DNA from: Aquincola tertiaricarbonis
GTDB taxonomy: Bacteria; Pseudomonadota; Gammaproteobacteria; Burkholderiales; Burkholderiaceae_C
Length of the DNA: 64,000 bases
Reading direction: 5' to 3'
Assembly: GCF_000969605.1 (NCBI RefSeq)
Contig: NZ_JZUE01000003.1
Coordinates: 1-64,000 of the forward strand
Part shown: positions 38,526 to 46,277 of the stretch, one piece after another
Layout of the letters: each line of letters starts with the position of its first letter
How positions within the stretch are numbered: position 1 is the first letter of the stretch
Notes under the pieces: generated by a model
Databases searched by the model: none
Told to the model about the DNA's origin: nothing
What the model saw: only the letters and a program-made list of their open reading frames with translations
Program-made: the position numbers and the translations under genes

Positions 38526-38990
38526 ATGGACCTGATCCTGTGGCGCCATGCCGATGCGCTGGAGATGCGCGAGCTGGACGACGACATGGCCCGCAGCCTG
38601 ACGCCCAAGGGCGAACGGCAGGCGGCGCGCGTGGCCAGCTGGCTCAACCAGGTGCTGCCCGACAGCACCCGCATCCTGGCCAGCCCGGCCCGGCGCACGC
38701 AGCAGACGGCGCAGGCGCTGGAGCGCAAGTTCAAGACGGCGCCGGGCCTGGCGCCCGATGGCACGGTGGAATCGCTGCTGGCCGAGGCCCGCTGGCCCGA
38801 CTCACGCCATCCGGTGCTGGTGGTGGGCCACCAGCCCACCCTGGGGCTGACGGCTTCCTACCTTTTGACCGGCGGTACGGTGCAGCCCTGGAGCATCAAG
38901 AAGGCCGGCGTGTGGTGGCTGCGCCTGCGCGATCGCAACGGCACGCCCGAGGTCGTGCTGGCCTGCGTACGCGGGCCCGAGCACCTGTAG
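38526..38990 (+). CDS. sixA: SixA-type phosphohistidine phosphatase
   Basis: A 154-residue histidine-phosphatase-superfamily protein. SixA removes phosphate from phosphohistidine residues of signalling proteins. The nucleophile motif LILWRHADA (His8), the LTPKGERQA segment, SPARRTQQTA and the second histidine in VVGHQPTLGL are all present. Length matches E. coli SixA (161). The gene is 12 bases behind ppk with a GAGG-type ribosome site, so they are probably co-transcribed. Since PPK works through a phosphohistidine intermediate, a functional link is conceivable, but this is inference. Convergent with ppx, 6 bases between stops. Confidence 0.87.
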   Translation: MDLILWRHADALEMRELDDDMARSLTPKGERQAARVASWLNQVLPDSTRILASPARRTQQTAQALERKFKTAPGLAPDGTVESLLAEARWPDSRHPVLVVGHQPTLGLTASYLLTGGTVQPWSIKKAGVWWLRLRDRNGTPEVVLACVRGPEHL

Positions 38991-38996
38991 GCCGCT

Positions 38997-40505
38997 TCAG
39001 CCCGCCGCCACCCGCAGCTCCATCGCGCCGTTGCGCTGCCAGGCGGCGGCTTCTTCCTGCAGCAGGTACAGCGTGCGCGGATTGCTGCGGGCCCAGTCCT
39101 CCGGCAGCAGCACGGTGGCACCGTTGCCCTGGCGCTGCACGTCGATCGCATGGCCCGGGAAGGCGCCGCGGGCATGGCATTCGATGGCCGCCAGCCGCAG
39201 CGCGATCACCTGCCAGGCGAAGCCTTCGTTGCCCAGCGCCGCCTCGATCTTGCGCAGCCCGCCACGCTGGCCCAGCACCAGGTCGGCCAGGCGCCGCTGC
39301 TGGTTCTGCGAGAAGCCCGGCGCATCCACATGGCTCAGCAGGTAGCAGCTGTGGCGGTGGTGGTCGTGGTGGGAGACCATCATGCCCACCTCGTGCAGGT
39401 CGCAGGCCCATCCCAGCTCGCGCACCGCCTCCGGCTCGGCCTGCGGCGCCAGTTGTCTATACAAGGCCAGGGCCACCACGCGCACCCGCTGGGCCTGCGC
39501 CACGTCGACATGGAAGCGCTGCTGCAGCTCGCGCACCGAGCCGTCGCGCACGTCGCCGCCCAGGCTCTCGCGCGGGGCATGCACCCGGTCGTACAGGTCG
39601 ATGATGACGCCCTGGCGCAGCGCGCCGCGGGCAGGCTGCAGGCTCTCGATGCGGAAGTGCGCGGCCAGCGTGTACAGGATGGCCAGGCCGCCGGCGATCA
39701 CCGCGCGACGGTCTTCCTTCAGGCCGGGCAGGTCCAGCTTGTCGATGTGGCCGGCGGCGATGCACTTCTGGATCAGCCAGCGCAGTCCCTTGGGCGTGAT
39801 GCTGCCGTCGGTGATGCGGCTGGCCGCCAGCAGCTGCGACACCGCGCCCGCGGTGCCGGAGGAGCCCAGCGCGTCGGTCCAGCGGCGCGGTGCAAAGGCT
39901 TCCAGCGCTTCCTCGAACTCGGCGCCGGCGGCGATCTGCGCGGCGCGGAAGCCGGCCTCGGTCAGCCGGCCGTCCGGAAAGTGCCGCATCGACAGGCTGA
40001 CGCTGCCCACGCGGAAGGATTCGGCCGTGGTGGCCAGGCGGCCGGTGCCCAGGATCATCTCGGTGGAGCGGCCGCCGATGTCGATCACCAGCCGCGGCGC
40101 ATCGCCCGGCTGCAGGTGGGCCACGCCGGAATAGATCAGGCGGGCTTCCTCGCGGCCGGAGATCACCTCGATGGGCTTGCCCAGCGCCTGCTGCGCACGC
40201 GCGAGGAAGGCATCGCGGTTGCGGGCCTCGCGCAGCGTCTGCGTGGCCACCGCGCGCACCTGCGCCACGCTGAAGCCTTCCAGCCGACGGGCGAAGCGCT
40301 CCAGGCAGGCCAGGCCGCGCTGCGCGGCGGGCTCGGTGAGCAGGCCGTCTTCGTCCAGGCCGGCGCCCAGGCGCACGGTTTCCTTCAGGTAGTCGATGCG
40401 GCGATAGCGGCCGTGCTGCATCTGGCCGATCTCCAGCCGGAAGCTGTTCGAGCCCATGTCGATGGCGGCAAGAGGGCCCGAGGTCAGGGTGCGCTGTGAG
40501 TCCAT
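38997..40505 (-). CDS. ppx: exopolyphosphatase (Ppx/GppA family)
   Basis: A 502-residue Ppx/GppA phosphatase that removes terminal phosphates from polyphosphate, and in some members hydrolyses pppGpp. The actin-like ATPase fold motifs are present: AIDMGSNSFRLEIGQ (residue 13 on), the DIGGRSTEMILG phosphate motif, and SSGTAGAVSQLLAAS. The C-terminal half is an HD-type domain with HEVGMMVSHHDHHRHSCYL. ATG at 40505 is chosen over one at 40553 because it starts just before the conserved core. Convergent to ppk-sixA, so polyphosphate synthesis and degradation genes are adjacent but separately transcribed; no Pho box precedes ppx. Confidence 0.92.
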   Translation of the reverse strand: MDSQRTLTSGPLAAIDMGSNSFRLEIGQMQHGRYRRIDYLKETVRLGAGLDEDGLLTEPAAQRGLACLERFARRLEGFSVAQVRAVATQTLREARNRDAFLARAQQALGKPIEVISGREEARLIYSGVAHLQPGDAPRLVIDIGGRSTEMILGTGRLATTAESFRVGSVSLSMRHFPDGRLTEAGFRAAQIAAGAEFEEALEAFAPRRWTDALGSSGTAGAVSQLLAASRITDGSITPKGLRWLIQKCIAAGHIDKLDLPGLKEDRRAVIAGGLAILYTLAAHFRIESLQPARGALRQGVIIDLYDRVHAPRESLGGDVRDGSVRELQQRFHVDVAQAQRVRVVALALYRQLAPQAEPEAVRELGWACDLHEVGMMVSHHDHHRHSCYLLSHVDAPGFSQNQQRRLADLVLGQRGGLRKIEAALGNEGFAWQVIALRLAAIECHARGAFPGHAIDVQRQGNGATVLLPEDWARSNPRTLYLLQEEAAAWQRNGAMELRVAAG

Positions 40506-40578
40506 GCGGGCATTGTGGCCGCTGCCCGCGGGCGGCCCGTGGCGCAAACGCATCGCCGGGTGGTGGCGTGCGCGCTCC

Positions 40579-40584
40579 TAGAAT
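40579..40584 (+). promoter_or_regulatory. possible -10 hexamer for the ZIP transporter gene
   Basis: TAGAAT lies 38 bases before the ATG at 40623, leaving a leader of about 32 bases. The same hexamer occurs ahead of uvrD and guaC. No confident -35. Confidence 0.3.
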
Positions 40585-40622
40585 GCCGCTCCCCTTCAAG
40601 CGCCCGCCCCGCACCGCCTTCC

Positions 40623-41399
40623 ATGACCCTGCTGTACATCGTCCTGGCCACGCTGGCCGGCGGCCTGCTGTCGGTGGCGATCGCAGCCAGTCTCACGGTG
40701 CATCTGCTCGGCCGGGTGGTCAAGAGCCTGGTGAGCCTGTCGGCCGGCGTGCTGCTGTCCACCGCGCTGCTGAACATGCTGCCCGAGGCCTTCGAGGGCG
40801 ATGCCGATGCGCATGCGCTGTTCGCCACGCTGCTGGGCGGGCTGCTGTTCTTCTTCCTGCTGGAGAAGGTGGAGCTGTACCGCCACACCCATCACCATGA
40901 AGGCGATGGCCACCACCATCACCACCACTTCGATGCCGAGCAGGCGGGCAGCGGCGGCTGGAGCGTGCTGCTGGGCGACAGCATCCACAACTTCTGCGAC
41001 GGCGTGATCATCGCCGCCGCCTTCCTGACCGACGCGAAGCTGGGCGCGGTGACGGCGCTGGCCATCATCGCGCACGAGATCCCGCAGGAGGTGGGGGACT
41101 ACATCGTGCTGCTGAACGCCGGGCTGTCGCGCACGCGGGCGCTGGTCTACAACGCGCTGTCGGGCGGCGCCGCGGTGGTGGGCGGCGTGGTGGGCTACTT
41201 CGTCGTGGGGCCGTGGGAAGCGCTGTTCCCGTACCTGCTGGTGGTGGCCGCCAGCAGCTTCATCTACGTGGCGGTGGCCGACCTGATCCCGCAGATGCAG
41301 CGCCGCCTGTCCCTGCGCGACACGCTGCTGCAGGTGGGCTGGCTGGCGGCCGGCCTGGGCATCGTGCTGGCGGCCATGACGGCCCTGCACCAGCACTGA
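40623..41399 (+). CDS. ZIP-family divalent metal transporter
   Basis: A 258-residue inner-membrane transporter of the ZIP family (zinc/iron import). About eight helices are predicted. The cytoplasmic loop between helices 3 and 4 is histidine-rich (residues 88-102), a zinc-sensing or binding feature. The metal-pathway motifs in helices 4 and 5 are intact: DSIHNFCDGVII and AHEIPQEVGDY. ATG at 40623 starts the first hydrophobic helix. Closest to the GufA/ZupT branch by eye. Direction and preferred metal cannot be decided from sequence. Confidence 0.88.
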   Translation: MTLLYIVLATLAGGLLSVAIAASLTVHLLGRVVKSLVSLSAGVLLSTALLNMLPEAFEGDADAHALFATLLGGLLFFFLLEKVELYRHTHHHEGDGHHHHHHFDAEQAGSGGWSVLLGDSIHNFCDGVIIAAAFLTDAKLGAVTALAIIAHEIPQEVGDYIVLLNAGLSRTRALVYNALSGGAAVVGGVVGYFVVGPWEALFPYLLVVAASSFIYVAVADLIPQMQRRLSLRDTLLQVGWLAAGLGIVLAAMTALHQH

Positions 41400-41400
41400 A

Positions 41401-41424
41401 GCGCGGGCGGCCGGCCGCCCGCGC
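41401..41424. terminator. 24-bp perfect palindrome between convergent genes
   Basis: The two 12-bp halves (GCGCGGGCGGCC and its exact complement) form a perfect palindrome directly after the ZIP transporter stop and 5 bases before the uspA stop. A very stable GC stem without T-tract; it probably blocks transcription from both sides. Confidence 0.5.
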
Positions 41425-41429
41425 CGCGC

Positions 41430-41864
41430 TCACTTGACGATCAGCACCGGCAGCTTGGTGTGGATCAGCACCCGCTGCGTCTCGCTGCCCAGCAGCAGGG
41501 CGGCCATGCCGCGCCGGCCGTGCGAGGCCATCACCACCAGGTCGGCGCCTTCCTTGGCGGCCACGTCGAGGATGGCCTCCCAGGGGTGCAGCGCCTCCAC
41601 CGTGCTGCCGGTGCAGGCCAGGCCGGCGGCCGTGGCCCGGTCCACCACCGCCTTCACGCGGCCGGCGGCGATGCGCTCCTGCGCATCGAAGAACTCCTGC
41701 GGTGGCACCGGTTGCATCTCGGAGATGGCGCTGTACGGGAACGGCTCCTTCACGCTGACGGTGGTCAGCCGCGCGCCCAGCGTGCGGGCCAGGTCGATCG
41801 CCGTGTCCACCGCCTTGGCGGTGATGTCGGAACCATCGGTCGGAACCAGGATGTGCTTGAACAT
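41430..41864 (-). CDS. universal stress protein, UspA family
   Basis: A 144-residue single-domain universal stress protein. The opening ILVPTDGSDITAKAVD and the C-terminal nucleotide-binding motif MASHGRRGMAALLLGSETQRVL (G-2x-G-9x-G-S/T type) indicate an ATP-binding member. AAGGAG lies 6 bases before ATG 41864. The middle segment around residues 48-60 (PYSAISEMQPVPPQEFF) is typical of the betaproteobacterial group. An FNR/ANR-like site 82 bases upstream suggests induction under low oxygen. Convergent with the ZIP transporter gene. Confidence 0.92.
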   Translation of the reverse strand: MFKHILVPTDGSDITAKAVDTAIDLARTLGARLTTVSVKEPFPYSAISEMQPVPPQEFFDAQERIAAGRVKAVVDRATAAGLACTGSTVEALHPWEAILDVAAKEGADLVVMASHGRRGMAALLLGSETQRVLIHTKLPVLIVK

Positions 41865-41945
41865 CGCGTACTCCTTGGTGAGAGGTCCTGTGGCACACGC
41901 AAGCGTGCCGCAGTCCGACTGTTCCGCCAATCGGCACCAGCCCTT

Positions 41946-41959
41946 TTGACCTGGATCAC
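41946..41959 (-). promoter_or_regulatory. FNR/ANR-like box upstream of uspA
   Basis: Read toward uspA the site is GTGAT-CCAG-GTCAA, 8 of 10 matches to TTGAT-N4-ATCAA. It is 82 bases from the uspA start, and centring it at -41.5 gives a start near 41911, an ordinary class II activator geometry. It overlaps the end of the upstream sulfurtransferase gene. Confidence 0.45.
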
Positions 41960-42819
41960 GAACCCGTGGCCACCGGCCGCGCGGCGTCGGCCGACCATTC
42001 GCTCCAGGAGCCGGGGTACAGCGTGGCATCGCCCAGGCCGGCATGCGCCAGGGCCAGCAGGTTGTGGCATGCGGTGACGCCGGAGCCGCACTGCTGCACC
42101 ACCTGCTGCGTCGCGGCGCCGCCCAGCAGCGCCTGCCATTCGGCGCGCAGCACCTCGGCCGGCTTGAAGCGGCCGTCCGCGCCCAGGTTGTCCTTGAAGA
42201 AGCGGTTGCGCGCGCCGGGGATGTGGCCGGCCTTGGCATCCAGCGGTTCCACCTCACCGCGGAAGCGCTCGGCCGCGCGGGCGTCGAACAGCCGCACCTG
42301 GCCCAGCCCGCGCAGCAGCGTCGGCGCGTCGATGGTGGGCAGGGCCGGCTGGGCGCTGGCGGGGTAGGGCGGCTGCGCCTGGGCCTGCGAGGGGGCATCG
42401 GTCAGGCTGCCGCCGGCGGCCTGCCAGGCGGCCGGACCGCCGTCCAGCACCGCCACTTCCGCATGGCCCAGCCAGCGCAGCAGCCACCAGGCGCGGGCGG
42501 CATAGGGGCCGCCCTGCGCGTCGTAGGCCACCACCGGCACGCCGGGGCGGATGCCCCAGCGGCCGACGGTGGCGGCCAGCGCCTCCCGCGTGGGCAGCGG
42601 ATGCCGGCCGCCTTGCGCCGGGCCGGCCGACTTGTCGCCGGACAGGTCGCGGTCCAGGTGGACATACAGCGCGCCGGGCAGGTGGCCGGCGGCATGCGCC
42701 CGCTCGCCGGCGCTGGCGTCGGTGAGGTCGAAGCCGCAATCCAGCAGCACGACGGGTTGGCCGGAGGACAGCAGTTCGCGCAGCGCGGGCGCGGAGATCA
42801 ACGGGCGGGGCAGGTTCAT
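41956..42819 (-). CDS. thiosulfate/3-mercaptopyruvate sulfurtransferase
   Basis: A 287-residue two-domain rhodanese (SseA type) that moves sulfur from thiosulfate or mercaptopyruvate to an acceptor such as cyanide or thioredoxin. The N-terminal inactive domain (VVLLDCGFDLTD; HLPGALYVHLDRDLSG) is followed by a C-terminal active domain with the catalytic loop CGSGVTACHN near residue 245. The loop CGSGVTA favours mercaptopyruvate sulfurtransferase. ATG at 42819 overlaps the transporter stop in ATGA, so the two are coupled. Confidence 0.9.
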   Translation of the reverse strand: MNLPRPLISAPALRELLSSGQPVVLLDCGFDLTDASAGERAHAAGHLPGALYVHLDRDLSGDKSAGPAQGGRHPLPTREALAATVGRWGIRPGVPVVAYDAQGGPYAARAWWLLRWLGHAEVAVLDGGPAAWQAAGGSLTDAPSQAQAQPPYPASAQPALPTIDAPTLLRGLGQVRLFDARAAERFRGEVEPLDAKAGHIPGARNRFFKDNLGADGRFKPAEVLRAEWQALLGGAATQQVVQQCGSGVTACHNLLALAHAGLGDATLYPGSWSEWSADAARPVATGS

Positions 42820-43739
42820 GTTTCGACCGAGTTGTTGGACACGGCGGGCGCCTGGCGCGCCCGCAGCAGCGTGGCGCCGAGGCCGGCGCCCACGATCAGC
42901 AGCATGCCTGCAAGCGCCATCCAGGTCACGGGGTCGTCGAACAGCAGCACGCCATAGCCGAAGGCGAAGGCGATGCCCAGGTATTGCAGGCTGGCGTTGG
43001 TCAGCGCATGGCCGATCGAGTAGGCGCGGGTCATCATCATCTGCGCGCTGGTGGCCAGCAGGCCGGTGGCCAGCAGCAGCGCCGCGCCCTGCCAGGTATG
43101 GCCATGCACGCCGTTGACCACCATGGTGCCCAGGCCCACGGTGCAGCTGCCCAGCGAAAAGTAGAAGACCACGCGGTATTCCGGCTCGCCGATGCGGCCC
43201 AGGGCGGTGACCTGCAGGTAGGCCATCGCGGCCAGCATGCCCGACAGCAGCCCCGCCACGCCGTACCAGAGCTGGTGGCTGTCCATCGTGGGCCGCAGCA
43301 CCAGCGCCACGCCCAGGAAGCCCAGCACGATGGTGACGATCAGCCGGCCGTCGATGCCGTGGCCGGCACTGCCGTTGCCCTGGTTGAAGCTGACCAGCAC
43401 CGCACCGCCGATGAGGAACATCGCCATCCAGATGGATGACATGTAGTTCAGCGTCATGGCGGTGGCCAGCGGCAGGTTGCCCAGCGCATAGAACCACAGC
43501 ACCAGCGAGGCCACGCCCACCACGCTGCGCCACAGGTGCATCATCGGCACCGGCGTGCGCAGGGTGCCGCCGCGCGCGCGGGCCACGCCGGCGATGAAGA
43601 GGGCACCGATCAGGCCCCGGTAGAAGACGATCTCGCCGGCGGGGTAGTACGCGGAAGCAAGCTTCACGCACACGCCCATGGAGGCGAACAGGAACGCGGC
43701 GGCAACCATCAACAACGGGGCGGACATCATCCGCCCCAT
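42816..43739 (-). CDS. DMT-family (EamA) transporter
   Basis: A 307-residue ten-helix membrane protein built from two EamA repeats (about residues 5-135 and 155-285), typical of metabolite exporters. The first repeat starts MVAAAFLFASMGVCVKLAS with the usual FYRGLIGALF arginine. The C-terminal tail (RARQAPAVSNNSVET) is polar. The gene overlaps the sulfurtransferase by 4 bases, which suggests a sulfur-compound or amino-acid substrate, but this is only context. In-frame ATGs at codons 4 and 5 (MMSAPLL) are also possible starts. Confidence 0.85.
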   Translation of the reverse strand: MGRMMSAPLLMVAAAFLFASMGVCVKLASAYYPAGEIVFYRGLIGALFIAGVARARGGTLRTPVPMMHLWRSVVGVASLVLWFYALGNLPLATAMTLNYMSSIWMAMFLIGGAVLVSFNQGNGSAGHGIDGRLIVTIVLGFLGVALVLRPTMDSHQLWYGVAGLLSGMLAAMAYLQVTALGRIGEPEYRVVFYFSLGSCTVGLGTMVVNGVHGHTWQGAALLLATGLLATSAQMMMTRAYSIGHALTNASLQYLGIAFAFGYGVLLFDDPVTWMALAGMLLIVGAGLGATLLRARQAPAVSNNSVET

Positions 43740-43754
43740 TGTGGCAAGCGCTTG

Positions 43755-44867
43755 CTACCTGAGCATCTGCATCGAGGCGCGGTACCACTCGTGGAAGTGC
43801 TTCATGCCGTCTTCCATCGGGCTCTGGTAAGGGCCGTACTCGTCGTCGCCGCGCTCGAACAGCGCCTTGCGGCCGGCGTCCATGCGCAGCGCGATCTCGT
43901 CATCCTCCACGCAGGTCTCCATGTAGGCGGCCTGCTGGGCTTCGACGAACTCGCGCTCGAAGGCAACGATTTCCTCGGGGTAGTAGAACTCCACCACGTT
44001 GGTGGTCTTCTGCGGACCCTTGGGGTACAGCGTGCTCACCACCAGCACATGCGGATACCACTCGACCATGATGTTCGGGTAGTACGTGAGCCAGATGGCG
44101 CCGTGCGGCGGCGTCTGCCCGCCGTTGAAGTTGCGCACCGCGTCGTGCCAGCGGCGGTAGATGGCCGAGCCCGGCTTTTCCAGCGCCTTGTGCACGCCCA
44201 CCGTCTGCACCGAGTGGTGGCGGCCGAACTCCCAGCGCAGGTCGTCGCAGGTGACGAAGCTGCCCAGACCGGGATGGAACGGGCCGACGTGGTAGTCCTC
44301 CAGGTAGACCTCGATGAAGGTCTTCCAGTTGTAGTCGCACTCGTGCAGGTGCACCTTGTCGAGCACGTAGCCGCTGAAGTCCAGCGCCGCCCGCGGGCCC
44401 AGCTGGCCCAGGTCGGTGGCGATGTCCCGGCCGTTGTCCTCGAACAACATGCCGTTCCACTCGCGCAGGCGGTAGTTGTTCAGGTGCAGGCAGGGGTCCT
44501 GCGGGAAGTGCGGTGCGCCCACCAGCTGCCCGTGCAGGTCGTAGGTCCAGCGGTGCAGCGGGCACACGATGTGGCTGCGCGTGTGGCCGCGGCCACGCAG
44601 CATCACCGCCTGCCGGTGGCGGCAGACGTTGGAGACCAGCTCGATGCCGTCGCGGGTGTGCACCAGGGCCCGGCCTTCGCCTTCCTGGGGCAGCGCGTAG
44701 TAGTCCCCCACCTCGGGCACGGCCAGCGTGTGCCCGAGGTACCGGGGTCCATGCTGGAAGATGAGTTCCTGTTCCCTGCGGAACCGGTCCTCGTTGAAGT
44801 AGGTGTCAACCGACAGCTGGGTGCGGTTGCGTTCGAGCGCGGCAAGCTTGATGCTCAGGTCGGACAT
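43755..44867 (-). CDS. Rieske-type ring-hydroxylating oxygenase alpha subunit with bridging Glu
   Basis: A 370-residue Rieske non-haem iron oxygenase. The Rieske cluster ligands are C82-x-H84 (VCRHRQ) and C102-xx-H105 (CPLHRW). The mononuclear iron site has His193 and His198 (DYHVGPFH) and a likely Asp322/323. The residue three before His193 is Glu190 (VYLEDYH), where classical aromatic dioxygenases have the bridging Asp. Glu at this place is known in CntA-type enzymes acting on quaternary ammonium compounds such as carnitine. No reductase, ferredoxin or beta-subunit gene is nearby. The substrate is therefore open; the label aromatic dioxygenase should not be taken literally. Confidence 0.84.
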   Translation of the reverse strand: MSDLSIKLAALERNRTQLSVDTYFNEDRFRREQELIFQHGPRYLGHTLAVPEVGDYYALPQEGEGRALVHTRDGIELVSNVCRHRQAVMLRGRGHTRSHIVCPLHRWTYDLHGQLVGAPHFPQDPCLHLNNYRLREWNGMLFEDNGRDIATDLGQLGPRAALDFSGYVLDKVHLHECDYNWKTFIEVYLEDYHVGPFHPGLGSFVTCDDLRWEFGRHHSVQTVGVHKALEKPGSAIYRRWHDAVRNFNGGQTPPHGAIWLTYYPNIMVEWYPHVLVVSTLYPKGPQKTTNVVEFYYPEEIVAFEREFVEAQQAAYMETCVEDDEIALRMDAGRKALFERGDDEYGPYQSPMEDGMKHFHEWYRASMQMLR

Positions 44868-45046
44868 GATCCCCAGGATCTCCAAAAACCAATGTCAACC
44901 CCCCGCCAGACTGAGGGCGGGTTTGAAGAGCGCGGGATTGTACCCAGGGGGGTCGACCGTGGGCGCGCGGGGGCAACGGGGCGAAACAAGCGGCGTCAAT
45001 CCGTCAAGGATGGGAGTCGAACCCAGATGGGGGGTGCTGGGCTGAC

Positions 45047-45052
45047 TACAAT
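45047..45052 (+). promoter_or_regulatory. possible -10 hexamer for the xseB-ispA-dxs operon
   Basis: TACAAT is a good -10 located 27 bases before the xseB ATG. No strong -35 is seen 17 bases upstream. The remainder of the 212-base gap to the Rieske oxygenase gene (44868-45079) holds a CCCGCC/GGCGGG stem at 44902-44920 and nothing else I can name. Confidence 0.4.
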
Positions 45053-45079
45053 CGCTGCCCTGACTTTTCACAAGACGAG

Positions 45080-45334
45080 ATGGCCAGTCGAATGAATGCG
45101 AAGCCCGAGGCGGCCGACGCCGAGCTGCCAGCGCTTCGCTACGAGGACGCGCTGGCCGAGCTCGAACAATTGGTGCAGACGATGGAAAGCGGCCAGTTGC
45201 CGCTGGACCGCCTGCTCGAAAGCTACAAGCGTGGTGCCGACCTGCTGAGCCTGTGCCGTTCGCGGCTGCAGGCGGTCGAGGAGCAGGTCAAGGTGCTGGA
45301 AGACGGCCAGCTCAAGCCCTGGACCAACGCCTGA
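45080..45334 (+). CDS. xseB: exodeoxyribonuclease VII small subunit
   Basis: An 84-residue coiled-coil protein, the small subunit of exonuclease VII, which binds several copies to XseA and degrades single-stranded DNA. The family motif [29 protein letters not shown] is seen as [12 protein letters not shown] (residues 21-32) and GQLPLDRLL. First gene of the classic xseB-ispA-dxs order. An ATG at codon 5 is an alternative start. XseA is not in the window. Confidence 0.95.
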   Translation: MASRMNAKPEAADAELPALRYEDALAELEQLVQTMESGQLPLDRLLESYKRGADLLSLCRSRLQAVEEQVKVLEDGQLKPWTNA

Positions 45335-45367
45335 CGGCGGCTCGGCATGCACAGCGTGGGAGACACG

Positions 45368-46255
45368 ATGAAGGTGGACGATTTCGACGTCTGGACACGC
45401 GCCGAACTGGAAGCGGTCGAAGCGGCGCTGGACGCCTGGGTGCCGGCGGATGCGCCGGCCGGCGTGGGCCTGGCGATGCGCTACGGCGTGCTGGACGGCG
45501 GCAAGCGCCTGCGTCCGCTGCTGGTGCTGGCCGCCTGCGAGGCGGTGGGCGGAAACCGGGAGGCTGCGATGCGCGCGGCCTGCGCGGTGGAGCTGATCCA
45601 CGCCTATTCGCTGGTGCACGACGACATGCCCTGCATGGACAACGACGTGCTGCGCCGCGGCAAGCCCACGGTGCACGTGCAGTTTGGCGAGGCGCAGGCC
45701 ATGCTGGCCGGCGACGCGATGCAGGCGCTGGCCTTCGAGGTGCTCACGCCCGATGCCGGGGTGGAGCCCGCGCTGCAGGCGCGGCTGTGCTCGCTGCTGG
45801 CGCGGGCCGCAGGCCATGCCGGCATGGCCGGCGGCCAGGCCATCGACCTGGCCAGCATCGGCAAGCCGCTGGACGAGGCCGCCCTGCGCGACATGCACCG
45901 CCGCAAGACCGGCGCCCTGCTGCAGGCCAGCGTGCTGATGGGCGCCGCCTGCGGCCGCATCACGCCCGAGGCCTGGGCCGCGCTGTCCGATTACGGCTCC
46001 GCCATCGGCCTGGCCTTCCAGGTGGTCGATGACATCCTCGACGTGACGCAGGAATCCGAGACGCTGGGCAAGACCGCCGGCAAGGACCTGCACCACAACA
46101 AGCCCACCTATGTGTCCGTGCTCGGCCTGGATGCCGCACGCCGCCATGCCGACGAACTGCGCGACCAGGCCCATGCGGCCCTGAAGCGCAGCGGCCTGGC
46201 CGATGCGCTGCGCCTTGCGATCCTGGCCGACAAGGTCGTCGAGCGCCACAGCTGA
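45368..46255 (+). CDS. ispA: (2E,6E)-farnesyl diphosphate synthase
   Basis: A 295-residue short-chain prenyl diphosphate synthase that condenses IPP with DMAPP and GPP to FPP for quinones and undecaprenyl carriers. The first Asp-rich motif is DDMPCMD in [12 protein letters not shown] and the second is DDILD in [16 protein letters not shown] and the KTGAL motif are intact. ATG at 45368 has GGAG 5 bases ahead and is preferred over 45347, which has no ribosome site. Between xseB and dxs in one operon. Confidence 0.95.
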   Translation: MKVDDFDVWTRAELEAVEAALDAWVPADAPAGVGLAMRYGVLDGGKRLRPLLVLAACEAVGGNREAAMRAACAVELIHAYSLVHDDMPCMDNDVLRRGKPTVHVQFGEAQAMLAGDAMQALAFEVLTPDAGVEPALQARLCSLLARAAGHAGMAGGQAIDLASIGKPLDEAALRDMHRRKTGALLQASVLMGAACGRITPEAWAALSDYGSAIGLAFQVVDDILDVTQESETLGKTAGKDLHHNKPTYVSVLGLDAARRHADELRDQAHAALKRSGLADALRLAILADKVVERHS

Positions 46256-46277
46256 CGCCAGGCCGCCCCACCATGCG

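Noticed and set aside
40910-40930. CAC/CAT tract in the ZIP transporter gene as a microsatellite
   Set aside because: It encodes the histidine-rich cytoplasmic loop common in ZIP transporters, so a coding explanation suffices.
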